A stretch of 64,000 bases of DNA from positions 1,364,001-1,428,000 of the forward strand of contig NZ_VLLR01000001.1 in NCBI RefSeq assembly GCF_007570935.1. The letters are read 5' to 3'. How positions within the stretch are numbered: position 1 is the first letter of the stretch; each line of letters starts with the position of its first letter. The notes below the pieces were generated by a model that searched no databases, was not told the origin of the DNA, and was given only the letters and a program-made list of their open reading frames with translations. Below, piece by piece: positions 42,709-52,862 of the stretch. A program made the position numbers and the translations under genes. The DNA is from Lactobacillus sp. LL6 (GTDB lineage: Bacteria; Bacillota; Bacilli; Lactobacillales; Lactobacillaceae).

Positions 42709-43173
42709 TCAAAAAATTTCATTTTTTTCTTTCAAGACTAATTTACCATGACATTTTCCGCAGACAAATCGCTTAGTATCAAGCTTTCTAACTCTAGGAT
42801 AGATTGCTTTGCAATTTTTGCAAATATAAAAATATTTTTTATTTTGCTTTTGTCTTAAACCAATATCAGGAGCATAACGACTTCCACCAACTCGTTGAAG
42901 AAGAATTTTGAAATCCGCATCTCGATGTCGATAACCATGACCAGCCAAATGCAAATGATAATGACACAACTCATGCTTAATTATGCCAATTAAGTCTGCA
43001 TGATATTTTTTCGCTAAAAAATGCTGGTTAATCTCAATATGATGGTCATCTAAGTGGTATCTGCCACCAGTGGTTCGCATTCTTTTATTAATTTTCACTT
43101 GGTGCAAAAAAGGCTTGTGAAAATAATTTATCGAAATATCTTCAACTAGCCTTTGTAATTCTTTTTGATTCAT
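42709..43173 (-). CDS. SprT-like zinc metalloprotease-type protein
   Basis: A 154-residue SprT-like protein. The Zn motif H-E-L-C-H (67-71) is followed by H-G-Y-R-H-R-D near 79-85, and the C-terminal C-K-N-C and C-G-K-C pairs (about 118-141) form a Zn ribbon, as in Spartan/SprT domain proteins. The bacterial role is not settled. Its ATG overlaps the stop of the glycosyltransferase gene by four bases (43170-43173), linking it to that operon. Confidence 0.9.
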   Translation of the reverse strand: MNQKELQRLVEDISINYFHKPFLHQVKINKRMRTTGGRYHLDDHHIEINQHFLAKKYHADLIGIIKHELCHYHLHLAGHGYRHRDADFKILLQRVGGSRYAPDIGLRQKQNKKYFYICKNCKAIYPRVRKLDTKRFVCGKCHGKLVLKEKNEIF

Positions 43174-43865
43174 CGAATTAATTTTTGATACATCCCTGCT
43201 TGTTTTGGTGTTGAAATATGACGCTTAAGAGCAGTCACAATCTTTTCCTTAATAGAATGCTTTCCATTCATCCAAGTTCCAGTAAATAAGTGAATACTTT
43301 TAGATTTTGAACTTGGATTACATAAGATTCCATCTGGATAAATATGAACACCATATTTTAATCGTTGCTCAAAGTTACCTGTTTCAAGTCCATATTTTTT
43401 TACAATATCAGTCACAGAAAGACTATTCACTCCAGCCATTTGATTATTTTTATCAAAAGTAAATTCTCTATCTTTATAATAATCTAAAATGTCCTGCATG
43501 AATTGATGACCTTTTTCCGCACCAAAAATAGCAGCTGAAAGAAAGTCTTTATTTTCAAAACCAATAAACGCTCTATCATCAAGAAGTGAATCTAGCTTAT
43601 CAATTACTCGCACATCAGTATCTAAATAAATTCCTCCTTCTTCAAAAATTGCTTTTGCTCGAATATAGTCAGATACAAAAGCCCACTTTTTAGCTTGATA
43701 GGCTTCTTCAATATAACAATTTTCATGCATATTAAAATTATCTTCATTCCATTCGATAATTTCATAATCAGGAAGTTTTTCTTTCCAAGTTTTAATACAT
43801 TCTTGAATAAGAGGAGATTTTGGGTTTCTTCCTACCCATACATAGTGAATTTTTTTAGGAATCAT
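43170..43865 (-). CDS. GT32-type glycosyltransferase (capsule/exopolysaccharide)
   Basis: A 231-residue transferase with the DXD sugar-binding Y-L-D-T-D-V (Asp82, Asp84) and the I-P-K-K-I-H-Y-V-W start of GT32/OCH1-like enzymes. It transfers a hexose, perhaps mannose or galactose, from a nucleotide sugar. The ATG lies two bases after the end of the flippase gene, so it shares that operon. Confidence 0.88.
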   Translation of the reverse strand: MIPKKIHYVWVGRNPKSPLIQECIKTWKEKLPDYEIIEWNEDNFNMHENCYIEEAYQAKKWAFVSDYIRAKAIFEEGGIYLDTDVRVIDKLDSLLDDRAFIGFENKDFLSAAIFGAEKGHQFMQDILDYYKDREFTFDKNNQMAGVNSLSVTDIVKKYGLETGNFEQRLKYGVHIYPDGILCNPSSKSKSIHLFTGTWMNGKHSIKEKIVTALKRHISTPKQAGMYQKLIR

Positions 43866-43866
43866 T

Positions 43867-45297
43867 TTAGCCTCGCTTTAAAAAATTCTTGATTAGTTTC
43901 TTAATATCTTGATTAAAATCAAGCTTCATCATAAACATAATACCTAAATATACAATTAACATCACAATAGACTTAAATGCCATATTAAAAAAGGCCGACG
44001 GAATAAAATTCGGTAATATCATCCCCACCATAAATGTAATTATGGCAATTAAGAAATACTTAGGCACATCATGAAATACATACTTGAAATTATAACCATC
44101 TCTAACAACCCAAAGTCTTAAAACTAAAACTACAAATTCAGTAATTAAAATTGCAATCATTGCTCCTGTTGCTCCAAATGGCTTATCAAGTAAAAAACTC
44201 AAAACAATTTCAACGACTGCTCCAATTACAACTGGAAAGGCATAATCTTTATCACGGCGATTTGCTAAAGCAAACTGATTCGCAAATACTCCACCAGTTG
44301 GAATCATAATGATTGTTAAAGTGAAGAAAAACATCAATGGAATCATCGGAGTATATTTATTTCCAAAGAAAAATGGTACAAATTGCTTAGTATTTGCCAT
44401 AATAATCACTGAAAAAAGTGTCCCTAACATAATGGTTGCTTCGAGCGATTTTTTCAAAACTACCTTTTGAGTTTCTTTTTCTTCACTCGCCATTTTAGGC
44501 ATAATAACTAACGAAATACTCGTAATTACCCCTAGCACCATATTGGAAATTCTTTGTGAATTATCATAAAAAGCAACTTGAGTCGAATTTTGAAAAAGCC
44601 CCAAAAGAGGTTTATCAAGTGAAGTATAAATCTGAGTAGCAATTTGCGGTATCATCAAGATAACGATTGCTTTCAAAGTGGTTTTAAATTTATAAAAATG
44701 CTTTGCAGGTCTTCCAACATAACGATGAATATCAAGCCAAAACACAAAAGACCCTAGCATCGTTGAAACCGACATGATAAGCAAGTACTTCCATAAATCT
44801 CCCGGATTTTTTACTAAAAGCAAAATTAAAACAACACTGACAAGTTTCACCACTGTATTTTTTAATACAACTCTACCAAAATCAGCTAACCCTTGAAAAA
44901 ACCAGGAAATATCAACTTGAGCAGAAACCAAAAAAGGAAGCATCAAAAGAATATAATTCCAATATTTAATTTTAAAAATACTACAAATCGAAATTGTTAG
45001 TAAAATTGTAACAACTCCTGCAATTCCCTGAAAATACCATAAGCCCCAAAACGTATTAGTTAAATCTTGAGGAGTACCGTGAACACGTGTCCTTGAAATT
45101 GTCCGCATTCCAATATAAGACAAAGACAAAATACAAAAGACCATTAAAAACTGCACAGTGTTATTAACACTACTATAAATTCCGTAAGTTTTAGGACCAA
45201 GAACCCGAGATAAATACGGAACAGTAATTAAAGGAACTAAAACAAGAAAGATTTGATAAATAGCATTATATAAAATATTCAAGAAAGTTCTTTTCAT
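43867..45297 (-). CDS. Wzx-type polysaccharide flippase
   Basis: A 476-residue MATE-like protein with about 12-14 spans. The N-terminal Y-Q-I-F-L-V-L-V-P-L-I-T-V-P-Y-L-S-R-V-L-G is the RfbX/Wzx signature. It flips lipid-linked oligosaccharide units outward. Its ATG abuts the stop of the glycerophosphotransferase gene, and the GT32 gene follows; these three form a small surface-glycopolymer set, without priming transferase or polymerase in the window. Confidence 0.9.
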   Translation of the reverse strand: MKRTFLNILYNAIYQIFLVLVPLITVPYLSRVLGPKTYGIYSSVNNTVQFLMVFCILSLSYIGMRTISRTRVHGTPQDLTNTFWGLWYFQGIAGVVTILLTISICSIFKIKYWNYILLMLPFLVSAQVDISWFFQGLADFGRVVLKNTVVKLVSVVLILLLVKNPGDLWKYLLIMSVSTMLGSFVFWLDIHRYVGRPAKHFYKFKTTLKAIVILMIPQIATQIYTSLDKPLLGLFQNSTQVAFYDNSQRISNMVLGVITSISLVIMPKMASEEKETQKVVLKKSLEATIMLGTLFSVIIMANTKQFVPFFFGNKYTPMIPLMFFFTLTIIMIPTGGVFANQFALANRRDKDYAFPVVIGAVVEIVLSFLLDKPFGATGAMIAILITEFVVLVLRLWVVRDGYNFKYVFHDVPKYFLIAIITFMVGMILPNFIPSAFFNMAFKSIVMLIVYLGIMFMMKLDFNQDIKKLIKNFLKRG

Positions 45298-46452
45298 TTA
45301 ATCACCTAAATATTTTGTCATGTAATCAAATACTTTATCTGAATAATTATCACCTTTAACTTGATTAGTTAAATCAAGCCAATATAATCTACGATTTTGT
45401 ATCTGTTGATTATCTAAATTGTCTAAATTTTGCATCAATTCTCTTTGTGAATTAATGCAAATTCCCGGTGTAATTTCTTCATAGGGTCCCATTAAAAGTC
45501 CACGTGTTTTTTCGTATTGTTTCAAAAAATTCGTTACAAAAATAATTGGCTTATTCAAATGCAAGTAATCAAAATAAATTGAAGAAAAATCAGTCATTAA
45601 GAAATCTGTATTTCCTAATAATTCATACAAGTCATAATCATTATCAAATAAATAATCATTGTTCATGAAAGCAATATTTGAATACTTACTATTAAAATTA
45701 TCAAACAATCGCATTTCATAAGGATGCAATTTAACAATTAAATATTGATGCCTCTTCTTAAGCTCCGCATTTAATTTTTTTCCATCAAAATCATCAAAAG
45801 CAAAAAAGTTCCCTTGCTTAATTTTTTCCATGATTGATTTATCTTCTAATTCATAACGAAAAGTCGGCATATAAATCCCGATTTCAGCATTACTATCTTC
45901 AGTATTAAATAAGTCTTTTAATAATTTTTCTTTTGGTATTATTGGATTTTTAAGTGCATCAAGCCTTGGAAAACCTATTTTTTTATATTTATTAGTTTCA
46001 ATAGCCATGCAACTACTCATTAGTGTTTCATAAAGATCAGAGCTAGAAGTTACAATATCGGCTGTTTTGTGCCACAAATTTGCATTTCTTTGATTATCGC
46101 GGCGTTTTGTATTATTAGCCATAATTCCCATGCGCTTAAGTGGTACTCCATGCCAAAATTGCACATTTATTTGCCCTTTACGAGCCTTAAATGGCTGATG
46201 TGTAGTAATGATATATTTGGCTGCTCCAATTTTCTGCCAAGTTTTCCAATTTAAATGTGATGACGGCCATGGCTCAACTAATGTAACATTGTATTCTGGG
46301 TGATTTAGTTGTAAATATTTATAAAAAATATAACCATTGGACCCTGATCTCCCAGCTCCATTCAAAATAACAATATTATTATCTTCCATTGTTGTAAAAT
46401 GGCTCAAAAACTTCATCCACGACAAATAAAGCCTAAACAAAAAACTCTTCAT
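45298..46452 (-). CDS. CDP-glycerol glycerophosphotransferase family protein (TagB/TagF-like)
   Basis: A 384-residue enzyme of the CDP-glycerol glycerophosphotransferase family (PF04464 by eye): F-W-H-G-V-P-L-K-R-M-G near 118-128 and the T-D-F-S-S-I-Y-F-D-Y motif near 290-299 hold the donor site. Family members add glycerol or ribitol phosphate to teichoic acid or decorate glycans. Its length (384) fits a single-domain TagB-like enzyme, not a long TagF polymerase. First gene of the flippase operon. Confidence 0.9.
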   Translation of the reverse strand: MKSFLFRLYLSWMKFLSHFTTMEDNNIVILNGAGRSGSNGYIFYKYLQLNHPEYNVTLVEPWPSSHLNWKTWQKIGAAKYIITTHQPFKARKGQINVQFWHGVPLKRMGIMANNTKRRDNQRNANLWHKTADIVTSSSDLYETLMSSCMAIETNKYKKIGFPRLDALKNPIIPKEKLLKDLFNTEDSNAEIGIYMPTFRYELEDKSIMEKIKQGNFFAFDDFDGKKLNAELKKRHQYLIVKLHPYEMRLFDNFNSKYSNIAFMNNDYLFDNDYDLYELLGNTDFLMTDFSSIYFDYLHLNKPIIFVTNFLKQYEKTRGLLMGPYEEITPGICINSQRELMQNLDNLDNQQIQNRRLYWLDLTNQVKGDNYSDKVFDYMTKYLGD

Positions 46453-46495
46453 TAATTAATCTTCCATTCAAAAATATACTTATTAGTTAAGAGTA

Positions 46496-46524
46496 CAAAA
46501 AAAGCTTGAGAAAACTCAAGCCTT
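46496..46524 (-). terminator. Terminator of the P-type ATPase gene
   Basis: Stem GCTTGAG/CTCAAGC (46504-46510 with 46515-46521), T8 on the minus strand. Confidence 0.85.
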
Positions 46525-46546
46525 TTCTAATTTATTTTGATAATTT

Positions 46547-49216
46547 TTATTCTTTGCCTAATTTTCTTTGGAAGAACTTCACAATTTCAACAATAATAAT
46601 CATAAGAAGTCCAGCACACAAAATGACAAGCCATTGCATTCCATCTAGTTCAGTTACTTCAAAGAGTTTTGTCATAAATGGCAATTCAACTGATGCCATA
46701 ATGATTGCTGCAATAATAATTGCCCAATTAAACCATTTATTTGAGAATGTATGCTTACTAAAGATTGATTGGTGAATATATTTAGAATTAATTGCATGGA
46801 ACAATTGAATTAATCCTAAAGTCAAGAATGCCATTGTTAAAGCATCTGCGTGTTGCAAACTTGGATTATTAACATGTGGTCCTACATGAAGGCCTATTTG
46901 GTATGCACCAAGTACTAAAATACCTTCCAAGATACCTTGGTAAATAATTGAACTTGCTACACCACCACTGAAGAAGTTACTCTTTCTTCCACGAGGCTTA
47001 CGTTTCATAATACCATCTTCTACAGGCTCTACACCAAGCGCAATAGCTGGCAAAGTATCAGTTACCAAGTTGATCCACAAAAGCTGCACAGGAGCTAAAA
47101 TATCCCAACCAAGCATCGTCATCATAAAGACTGTTAAAACTTCACCTACGTTACAGCTCATCAAGTAAAGAATAGCCTTTTGAATATTACTAAAGACTTT
47201 TCTACCTTGCTTAACCGCTTCAACAATTGTCGCAAAGTTATCATCAGCTAAAATCATATCACTGGCACCCTTAGATACTTCTGTACCAGTAATTCCCATA
47301 CCAATACCAATATCAGCTTGCTTAAGACTTGGAGCGTCGTTGACACCATCACCAGTCATGGCAACGATTTTACCATTTGCTTGCCATGCCTTAACGATTC
47401 TTACCTTATTTTCTGGAGAAACACGTGCATAGACGCTATAGTCTTGAACGTGCTTAATAAAGTAGTCGTCACTTAATTTATCAAGTTCAGCCCCAGTTAA
47501 AACACGCTCATCTTGACCAGGTTTTAAAATTCCAAGACGTTCTGCAATTGCTTGAGCTGTAACTTGGTGGTCACCTGTAATCATGACAGTTCTAATGCCT
47601 GCATTGTGAGCTTCCTCAACAGCAGCACGAGCTTCAGGACGCTCTGGATCAATCATGCCGACAAGCCCTGCAAAAATCAAATCCTGTTCTACATTTTCAG
47701 TTGTTGGATCTTCATAAGTTTTATCAACAATTTTATAAGCAAGTCCCAATACACGAAGAGCTTGTTTAGCTAAGTTTTGGTTAGTTGCTAAAATATTTTC
47801 CCTTTGCTTATCTGTAATTGGTGAAACTTGACCATCAATTTCAACTTGAGTAACACGTTTTAAAAGTTCATCTGGAGCACCTTTTACAGCTACATAATAT
47901 TTATCACCGTATTTATTAACTGTACTCATTAATTTACGATCTGAATCAAATGGAACTTCTTGAACACGTGCATACTTTTTAAGCATGGCAGGAACATCAA
48001 TTTTTTTATCAAATGCATATTGAATCAAGGCAGTTTCAGTAGGATCACCTAATAAATCACCTGCATTTTCAATTTTAGTATCATTGGCAAGAACCATTGA
48101 AAGAAGTGCTGGATTTGTTTCTGAAATAGCATCTTTATCTGGAAAAATTTGACCGTTGTAAAAGATTTTTTCAACAGTCATTTTATTTTGAGTTAAAGTT
48201 CCAGTTTTATCAGAACAAATAACATCAGTTGCACCTAATGTTTCTACAGCAGGTAATTTTCTAACAATCGCTTTATGCTTAGCCATTGTTTGAGTTCCTA
48301 ATGCCAAAATAATCGTAACAATAGCAGGAAGGCCTTCAGGAATTGCAGCAACTGCTAATGAAACAGCTACCAAGAACATGTTGATCATGAGAGTAGAGTT
48401 TCTTTGAGCCGGATCCGCTTTTAAAACACCAACGATAAAGACAACCACACAGATTGCCAAAATCATGATAGTTAAAGTCTTACCTAGCTGATTTAAGTTT
48501 TCCTTTAAAGGAGTATCGGTTTCATCAGCATTATTAAGCATAGTGGCAATTTTACCAACTTCAGTGTGCATCCCTGTTCCAACAACAACACCTTCGCCTC
48601 GACCATAAGTAACATTAGTGTTGGAATAAGCCATATTTACTCTATCTCCTAGAGCAATATCACTACCTTCTAAAGTTTCAGCAGCCTTTTCGACAGGAAC
48701 AGATTCACCAGTTAAAGCTGATTCTTCAATTTTTAAACTATATGCTTGACTTAAACGTAAATCTGCTGGAACTACGTCGCCGGCTTCAAGTAAAACAATA
48801 TCCCCAGGAACTAATTCAGTACTTGGAATTTCAATAATTGCTCCATTACGCTTGACATGAGCATTAGGCGTGGCCATTTCTTTTAAAGCATCAATAGCAG
48901 CTTCTGAACGCGCTTCTTGAAAAACTCCTAAAATTGCATTCAAAACTACTACAATCATAATAATAGCTGCATCAGTCCATTCTTTAGCAACTACTCCCGA
49001 AAGAACAGCCGCAATAATCAAGACAATAATCATAAAGTCTTTAAACTGATCAATGAATCTCATGAACATTGACTTCTTCTTCTTTGAAGCCAAAGCATTC
49101 GGACCATATTTTTCTAGCCTTTTTTTAGCTTGATCTTTAGTCAAACCGTCGCTTAAAGAAGTATCAAAACTCTTTTCTACTTCAGAAATTGACTCTGTAT
49201 AATAATTCTTCGCCAA
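46547..49216 (-). CDS. P2-type cation ATPase (annotatable as Ca2+-transporting; Mn2+ export likely)
   Basis: An 889-residue P2A-type ATPase. The phosphorylated Asp336 is in D-K-T-G-T-L-T, T-G-E-S-V-P near 169-174 is the actuator motif, T-G-D-G-V-N-D-A-P the hinge, and P-E-G-L-P (293-297) in helix M4 is the Ca2+/Mn2+-binding motif. By protein alone this is called a Ca2+ ATPase. A yybP-ykoY leader, which senses Mn2+, lies directly upstream, as before lactococcal yoaB, a Mn2+-exporting P-type ATPase. The TTG start (49216) has AGGAGG seven bases upstream. Specificity is inferred from regulation. Confidence 0.93.
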   Translation of the reverse strand: MAKNYYTESISEVEKSFDTSLSDGLTKDQAKKRLEKYGPNALASKKKKSMFMRFIDQFKDFMIIVLIIAAVLSGVVAKEWTDAAIIMIVVVLNAILGVFQEARSEAAIDALKEMATPNAHVKRNGAIIEIPSTELVPGDIVLLEAGDVVPADLRLSQAYSLKIEESALTGESVPVEKAAETLEGSDIALGDRVNMAYSNTNVTYGRGEGVVVGTGMHTEVGKIATMLNNADETDTPLKENLNQLGKTLTIMILAICVVVFIVGVLKADPAQRNSTLMINMFLVAVSLAVAAIPEGLPAIVTIILALGTQTMAKHKAIVRKLPAVETLGATDVICSDKTGTLTQNKMTVEKIFYNGQIFPDKDAISETNPALLSMVLANDTKIENAGDLLGDPTETALIQYAFDKKIDVPAMLKKYARVQEVPFDSDRKLMSTVNKYGDKYYVAVKGAPDELLKRVTQVEIDGQVSPITDKQRENILATNQNLAKQALRVLGLAYKIVDKTYEDPTTENVEQDLIFAGLVGMIDPERPEARAAVEEAHNAGIRTVMITGDHQVTAQAIAERLGILKPGQDERVLTGAELDKLSDDYFIKHVQDYSVYARVSPENKVRIVKAWQANGKIVAMTGDGVNDAPSLKQADIGIGMGITGTEVSKGASDMILADDNFATIVEAVKQGRKVFSNIQKAILYLMSCNVGEVLTVFMMTMLGWDILAPVQLLWINLVTDTLPAIALGVEPVEDGIMKRKPRGRKSNFFSGGVASSIIYQGILEGILVLGAYQIGLHVGPHVNNPSLQHADALTMAFLTLGLIQLFHAINSKYIHQSIFSKHTFSNKWFNWAIIIAAIIMASVELPFMTKLFEVTELDGMQWLVILCAGLLMIIIVEIVKFFQRKLGKE

Positions 49217-49233
49217 TTTTTTAACCTCCTATA

Positions 49234-49352
49234 ACAAAAAAGAGACCTACATGCATATCGCACATAAGTCTCACAAATTAAGATAAGTCCAGAAGATTTT
49301 CTTCGGGTGTTGGGCTTATCGCATATAAGATGCCGTTACTCCCTTATGATCA
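49234..49352 (-). promoter_or_regulatory. yybP-ykoY (Mn2+-sensing) riboswitch
   Basis: The minus-strand leader starts with AAGGGAGTAACGGC, the conserved block of the yybP-ykoY class, then a three-way junction (GCGATAAGCCC with GGACTTATC), and ends in a terminator stem (GAGACTTATGTGC with TGCATGTAGGTCTC) and T7 before the ATPase SD. In the known class Mn2+ binding stabilises the junction and opens the terminator. Confidence 0.85.
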
Positions 49353-49358
49353 ATAATA

Positions 49359-49387
49359 ATTATAAGGAAAAACAAACAACTATACAA
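49359..49387 (-). promoter_or_regulatory. Promoter of the riboswitch/ATPase unit
   Basis: TTGTAT (49382-49387) and TATAAT (49359-49364), 17-bp spacing on the minus strand; start of transcription near 49352, right at the head of the riboswitch. Confidence 0.8.
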
Positions 49388-49389
49388 GT

Positions 49390-50220
49390 TTAATTTTTAT
49401 AAAAATCATCAAAAATAGTAACTGGCAAATGACGTTTATGTTCGCTCTTCTTCCATAATTTTTCAATTTGGTCAGCTGCTTTATCGCTAATTTCTTTACC
49501 TTCTAAATAGTCATCAATTTCTTGATAAGTAACACCAAGTGCAACTTCATCTGGAAGCTCTGGTTTGTCATCTTCTAAATCAGCAGTTGGAGCTTTTAAA
49601 TAAAGGTGTTCTGGACAACCTAAATATTTAAGCATCGCTTTACCTTGACGCTTATCTAAGCGGAATAAAGGAGTAAGGTCAGCTGCACCATCACCATATT
49701 TAGTATAAAAACCACTAAAGTTTTCTGCAGCATGATCAGTTCCAACAACTGCACCCCTATTTGCGCCAGCAATCGCATATTGAACAACCATTCTTTGACG
49801 TGCTTTAATATTACCTTTATTAAAATCACTGATCTTTTGACCGCTAGCTTCAACAGCCTTAACCATGGCATCAACTGGTTCTTTAATATTAACAATTAAG
49901 TCTTGATCTGGATTTTGAAATTCAACAGCATCTGCAGCGTCTTGAGCATCAGCTTGAACACCATAAGGAAGACGAACAGCGATAAATTGGTAAGAATCAT
50001 CACCAGTTTCTTCGCGCATTTCACTAATTGCTATTTGGCAAAGTTTTCCAGTTAAAGTTGAATCTTGTCCACCGGAAATTCCTAAAACATAAGACTTTAA
50101 AAAAGGATTTGCTTTCAAGTAGTCTTTTAAGAAATCTACTGACTTTCTAACTTCCTTTTCTGGATCAATTTCTGGTAAAACATGTTCATATGCGATAATT
50201 TTCTTTTGTAATTCTCTCAT
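49390..50220 (-). CDS. nadE: NH3-dependent NAD+ synthetase
   Basis: A 276-residue enzyme with the P-loop S-G-G-Q-D-S-T (49-55) of the N-type ATP pyrophosphatase family. It amidates nicotinate adenine dinucleotide to NAD+. Its ATG overlaps the pncB stop by four bases, so the two NAD-salvage genes are coupled. The next-step enzyme nadD is not in the window. Confidence 0.97.
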   Translation of the reverse strand: MRELQKKIIAYEHVLPEIDPEKEVRKSVDFLKDYLKANPFLKSYVLGISGGQDSTLTGKLCQIAISEMREETGDDSYQFIAVRLPYGVQADAQDAADAVEFQNPDQDLIVNIKEPVDAMVKAVEASGQKISDFNKGNIKARQRMVVQYAIAGANRGAVVGTDHAAENFSGFYTKYGDGAADLTPLFRLDKRQGKAMLKYLGCPEHLYLKAPTADLEDDKPELPDEVALGVTYQEIDDYLEGKEISDKAADQIEKLWKKSEHKRHLPVTIFDDFYKN

Positions 50221-51695
50221 CGACCAATACTTCTTTCACGAATTTTACGACGAATATCTTGAATGAGGTTCATCTTTGACTCATATAAGTCCTGTGATAA
50301 ATCTACTGGATATTCTTGTGGATTAAGACTTCTCTTATATTCATCCCATAAACCATCCAAGTTTTGTGCAACAAATTCTCGAATTTCTGTTAGCGTAGGT
50401 TGCTTATAAACTAATTCACCATCTTTAAATATATCTTGCAAAAGTGGAATAGCAGTATAATCAGTTACCACTTTATTAATATAATTATATTGCGGATGGA
50501 ACATGAATAGAGCATTAAACTTTCTCGGATCTTCACTATCACGTGATACCCAATCACCTTCATTTTTCTTTTCAGTATTAGCACTGATTCTCCATACTTG
50601 CTTTTTACCCGGTGTTGAAACTTTAATTGCATTTGAAGAAATCTTCAAAGCATCACGCATTGCATGAACTTCATCTTCAATTGCAACAAGCTTATAAACT
50701 GCGCCAAGTGCAGGTTGATCATAAGCAGTGATAAACTTAGTACCAATTCCCCATACATCAATCTTAGCACCTTGCATTTTTAAGTTAGTAATAGTTGTTT
50801 CATCAAGGTCATTTGAAGCAAAAATTTTTGCATCAGGATAACCTGCATCATCTAGCTCTTTTCTAACTTGCTTAGAAATATAAGCCATATCTCCTGAGTC
50901 AATACGTACTCCTAAGAAGTTTATTTTATCTCCCATCTCTTTAGCTACTTTGATAGCATTAGGAACTCCGCTTCTAACTGTGTCATAGGTATCAACTAAG
51001 AAAACACAATCTTTATGAGTTTCTGCATATGCTTTAAAAGCTTCATATTCGCTACCAAAAGCTTCAACTAAAGCATGAGCGTGAGTTCCTGAAATTGGAA
51101 TACCAAATAACTTTCCAGCTCTTACATTACTAGTTGAATCAAAACCACCAATATAAGCAGCTCGTGCGCCCCAAAGTGCTGCATCTGCTTCTTGAGCTCG
51201 GCGAGAACCAAATTCCATTATTTGGTCTCCATCTACTGCTAGTTTAATTCTTGCAGCTTTAGTTGCAAGAAGAGTTTGAAAATTAATTATATTAAGTACT
51301 GCAGTCTCAATTAACTGACATTGTGCAAGAGGTCCCTCAACTTGAAGAAGAGGCTCATTAGCAAATACTAATTCTCCTTCTTTCATTGAACGAATGTTTA
51401 ATTTTAATTCTAAATTACGAAGATAATCAATAAAATCATCATCATAATTCCCTTGTTCTTTTAAATACTTTAAATCACTTTCGCTGAATTTAAGATTTTG
51501 CAAATATTCTATTACATGCTCAAGTCCAGCATAAACAGCAAATCCATTACCAAATGGTTCCGTACGATAAAACGCCTCAAAAACGGCATTACGATCAGCA
51601 ATTCCTTTTTTGAAGTAGGTATACATCATATTGATTTCATATAGATCTGTATGTAGAGCCAATGAATCATCTTTATCTATTTCTGGGTAAAACAT
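50217..51695 (-). CDS. pncB: Nicotinate phosphoribosyltransferase
   Basis: A 492-residue PncB. It makes nicotinate mononucleotide from nicotinate and PRPP with ATP use, the first step of the Preiss-Handler salvage path. [10 protein letters not shown] (about 14-23), the phospho-His region S-G-T-H-A-H (about 203-208) and D-T-Y-D-T are clear. ATG 51695 (M-F-Y-P-E-I-D) has GAGAGGA in front; an in-frame ATG at 51716 lies before that SD and is rejected. Operon with nadE. Confidence 0.96.
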   Translation of the reverse strand: MFYPEIDKDDSLALHTDLYEINMMYTYFKKGIADRNAVFEAFYRTEPFGNGFAVYAGLEHVIEYLQNLKFSESDLKYLKEQGNYDDDFIDYLRNLELKLNIRSMKEGELVFANEPLLQVEGPLAQCQLIETAVLNIINFQTLLATKAARIKLAVDGDQIMEFGSRRAQEADAALWGARAAYIGGFDSTSNVRAGKLFGIPISGTHAHALVEAFGSEYEAFKAYAETHKDCVFLVDTYDTVRSGVPNAIKVAKEMGDKINFLGVRIDSGDMAYISKQVRKELDDAGYPDAKIFASNDLDETTITNLKMQGAKIDVWGIGTKFITAYDQPALGAVYKLVAIEDEVHAMRDALKISSNAIKVSTPGKKQVWRISANTEKKNEGDWVSRDSEDPRKFNALFMFHPQYNYINKVVTDYTAIPLLQDIFKDGELVYKQPTLTEIREFVAQNLDGLWDEYKRSLNPQEYPVDLSQDLYESKMNLIQDIRRKIRERSIGR

Positions 51696-51762
51696 TGTTT
51701 TCCTCTCATAGTTCAATAAACGTTTTGCCTTTAATTATACGACTAGCCAGCTATATCGGCAA

Positions 51763-52860
51763 TTATTCTACTAGTAGTTTTTTATAAACAGATTCAATTG
51801 ATTGCAATTGATTTCTTACAGAAAAGTTATTCTCAGTATATCGCTTCTCATTAACTGCTATTTCTTGTAATTTTTCAGCATTCATATTAACTGCCTTTTT
51901 TATTTGCTTAGCAATAGAATCAATGTCTCCTATTTTAGCTACAAAGCCATGATTATCATCTGGAATCATCATTTTAATATCACCAACATCAGTTGACAAA
52001 ATTGGTACTAAATTATCACTAGCTTCAAGTAAAACCAACGGAAAGCTTTCAGAATAAGACGTTAAAGTTGCCAAATCAGTTCTTCTATATAAATTATTTA
52101 ATTCATTTTGATTCAAAAAACCATGAAATGTAACTTGTGGAGCAATTTGCAAGTCATTAGCTAATTTTTTTAAGTTTTCAAGCTGACTACCATCTCCTGC
52201 AATATGTAAACGAACATGCTGGTCATCAACTTTTTTCAAAGCTTTTAATAAAAGCTCTTGACCTTTTATTTTTTCAACACGGGCTACATTAATTAAATTG
52301 AAATAAGGATGTTCATACTTAGCGGGAATCTGATTATCAGTACGAAAGAATATCCCATTATATATAACATGAATTTTATTTTTATTAATATGAGTTTTAT
52401 TTATCAAAAGATTTGCAAAACGTTTAGTTACAGCAAATACACAATCTGCCTTTTTTAAGGCATGAATATTTAATTTCGTAAAAATCGCTCCAATAATGCC
52501 TCGTCCTTCAAAATCTAAATATGGATTAGAATGAACTGTTATACACCATTTAGCATTGATTTTTTTATAAATCATTGCTAAAAATAAATTTGCACGAGCT
52601 CCATGAGTATGCACAATATCATAATGGCCTTGATTAATAAATTGTATTAATTTTTTTAAGCTATTTATATCATACCGACTTTTAGCACCTAATACGTAGG
52701 TATCAATTCCTGCTATTCGAGCACTTTTAGCAACGGGACCTTCAGAAAGAGTTAATAATTCAAAGTTTTTATTTTCTTTTTTTGCTTCTGTAAGCAAATT
52801 AACAATATGAGTTAAGCCGCCACCATTTTCTAAGCCAGCATTAATATGCAAAACTTTCAC
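51763..52860 (-). CDS. GT4 family glycosyltransferase
   Basis: A 365-residue GT-B enzyme. The N-terminal N-A-G-L-E-N-G-G-G-L-T-H loop (about 7-18) is the first acceptor domain and the C-terminal E-S-F-P-L-V-L-L-E-A-S-D (about 273-284) is the E-x7-E donor site of GT4. It adds a sugar to a lipid-linked or wall-glycan acceptor. It follows a TagA-like gene by two bases, so both act in the same glycopolymer path. Confidence 0.9.
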   Translation of the reverse strand: MKVLHINAGLENGGGLTHIVNLLTEAKKENKNFELLTLSEGPVAKSARIAGIDTYVLGAKSRYDINSLKKLIQFINQGHYDIVHTHGARANLFLAMIYKKINAKWCITVHSNPYLDFEGRGIIGAIFTKLNIHALKKADCVFAVTKRFANLLINKTHINKNKIHVIYNGIFFRTDNQIPAKYEHPYFNLINVARVEKIKGQELLLKALKKVDDQHVRLHIAGDGSQLENLKKLANDLQIAPQVTFHGFLNQNELNNLYRRTDLATLTSYSESFPLVLLEASDNLVPILSTDVGDIKMMIPDDNHGFVAKIGDIDSIAKQIKKAVNMNAEKLQEIAVNEKRYTENNFSVRNQLQSIESVYKKLLVE

Positions 52861-52862
52861 AA

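Noticed and set aside
49234..49352. ATPase leader considered as a simple terminator
   Set aside because: The GGGAGTA block and three-way junction before the terminator fit yybP-ykoY better.
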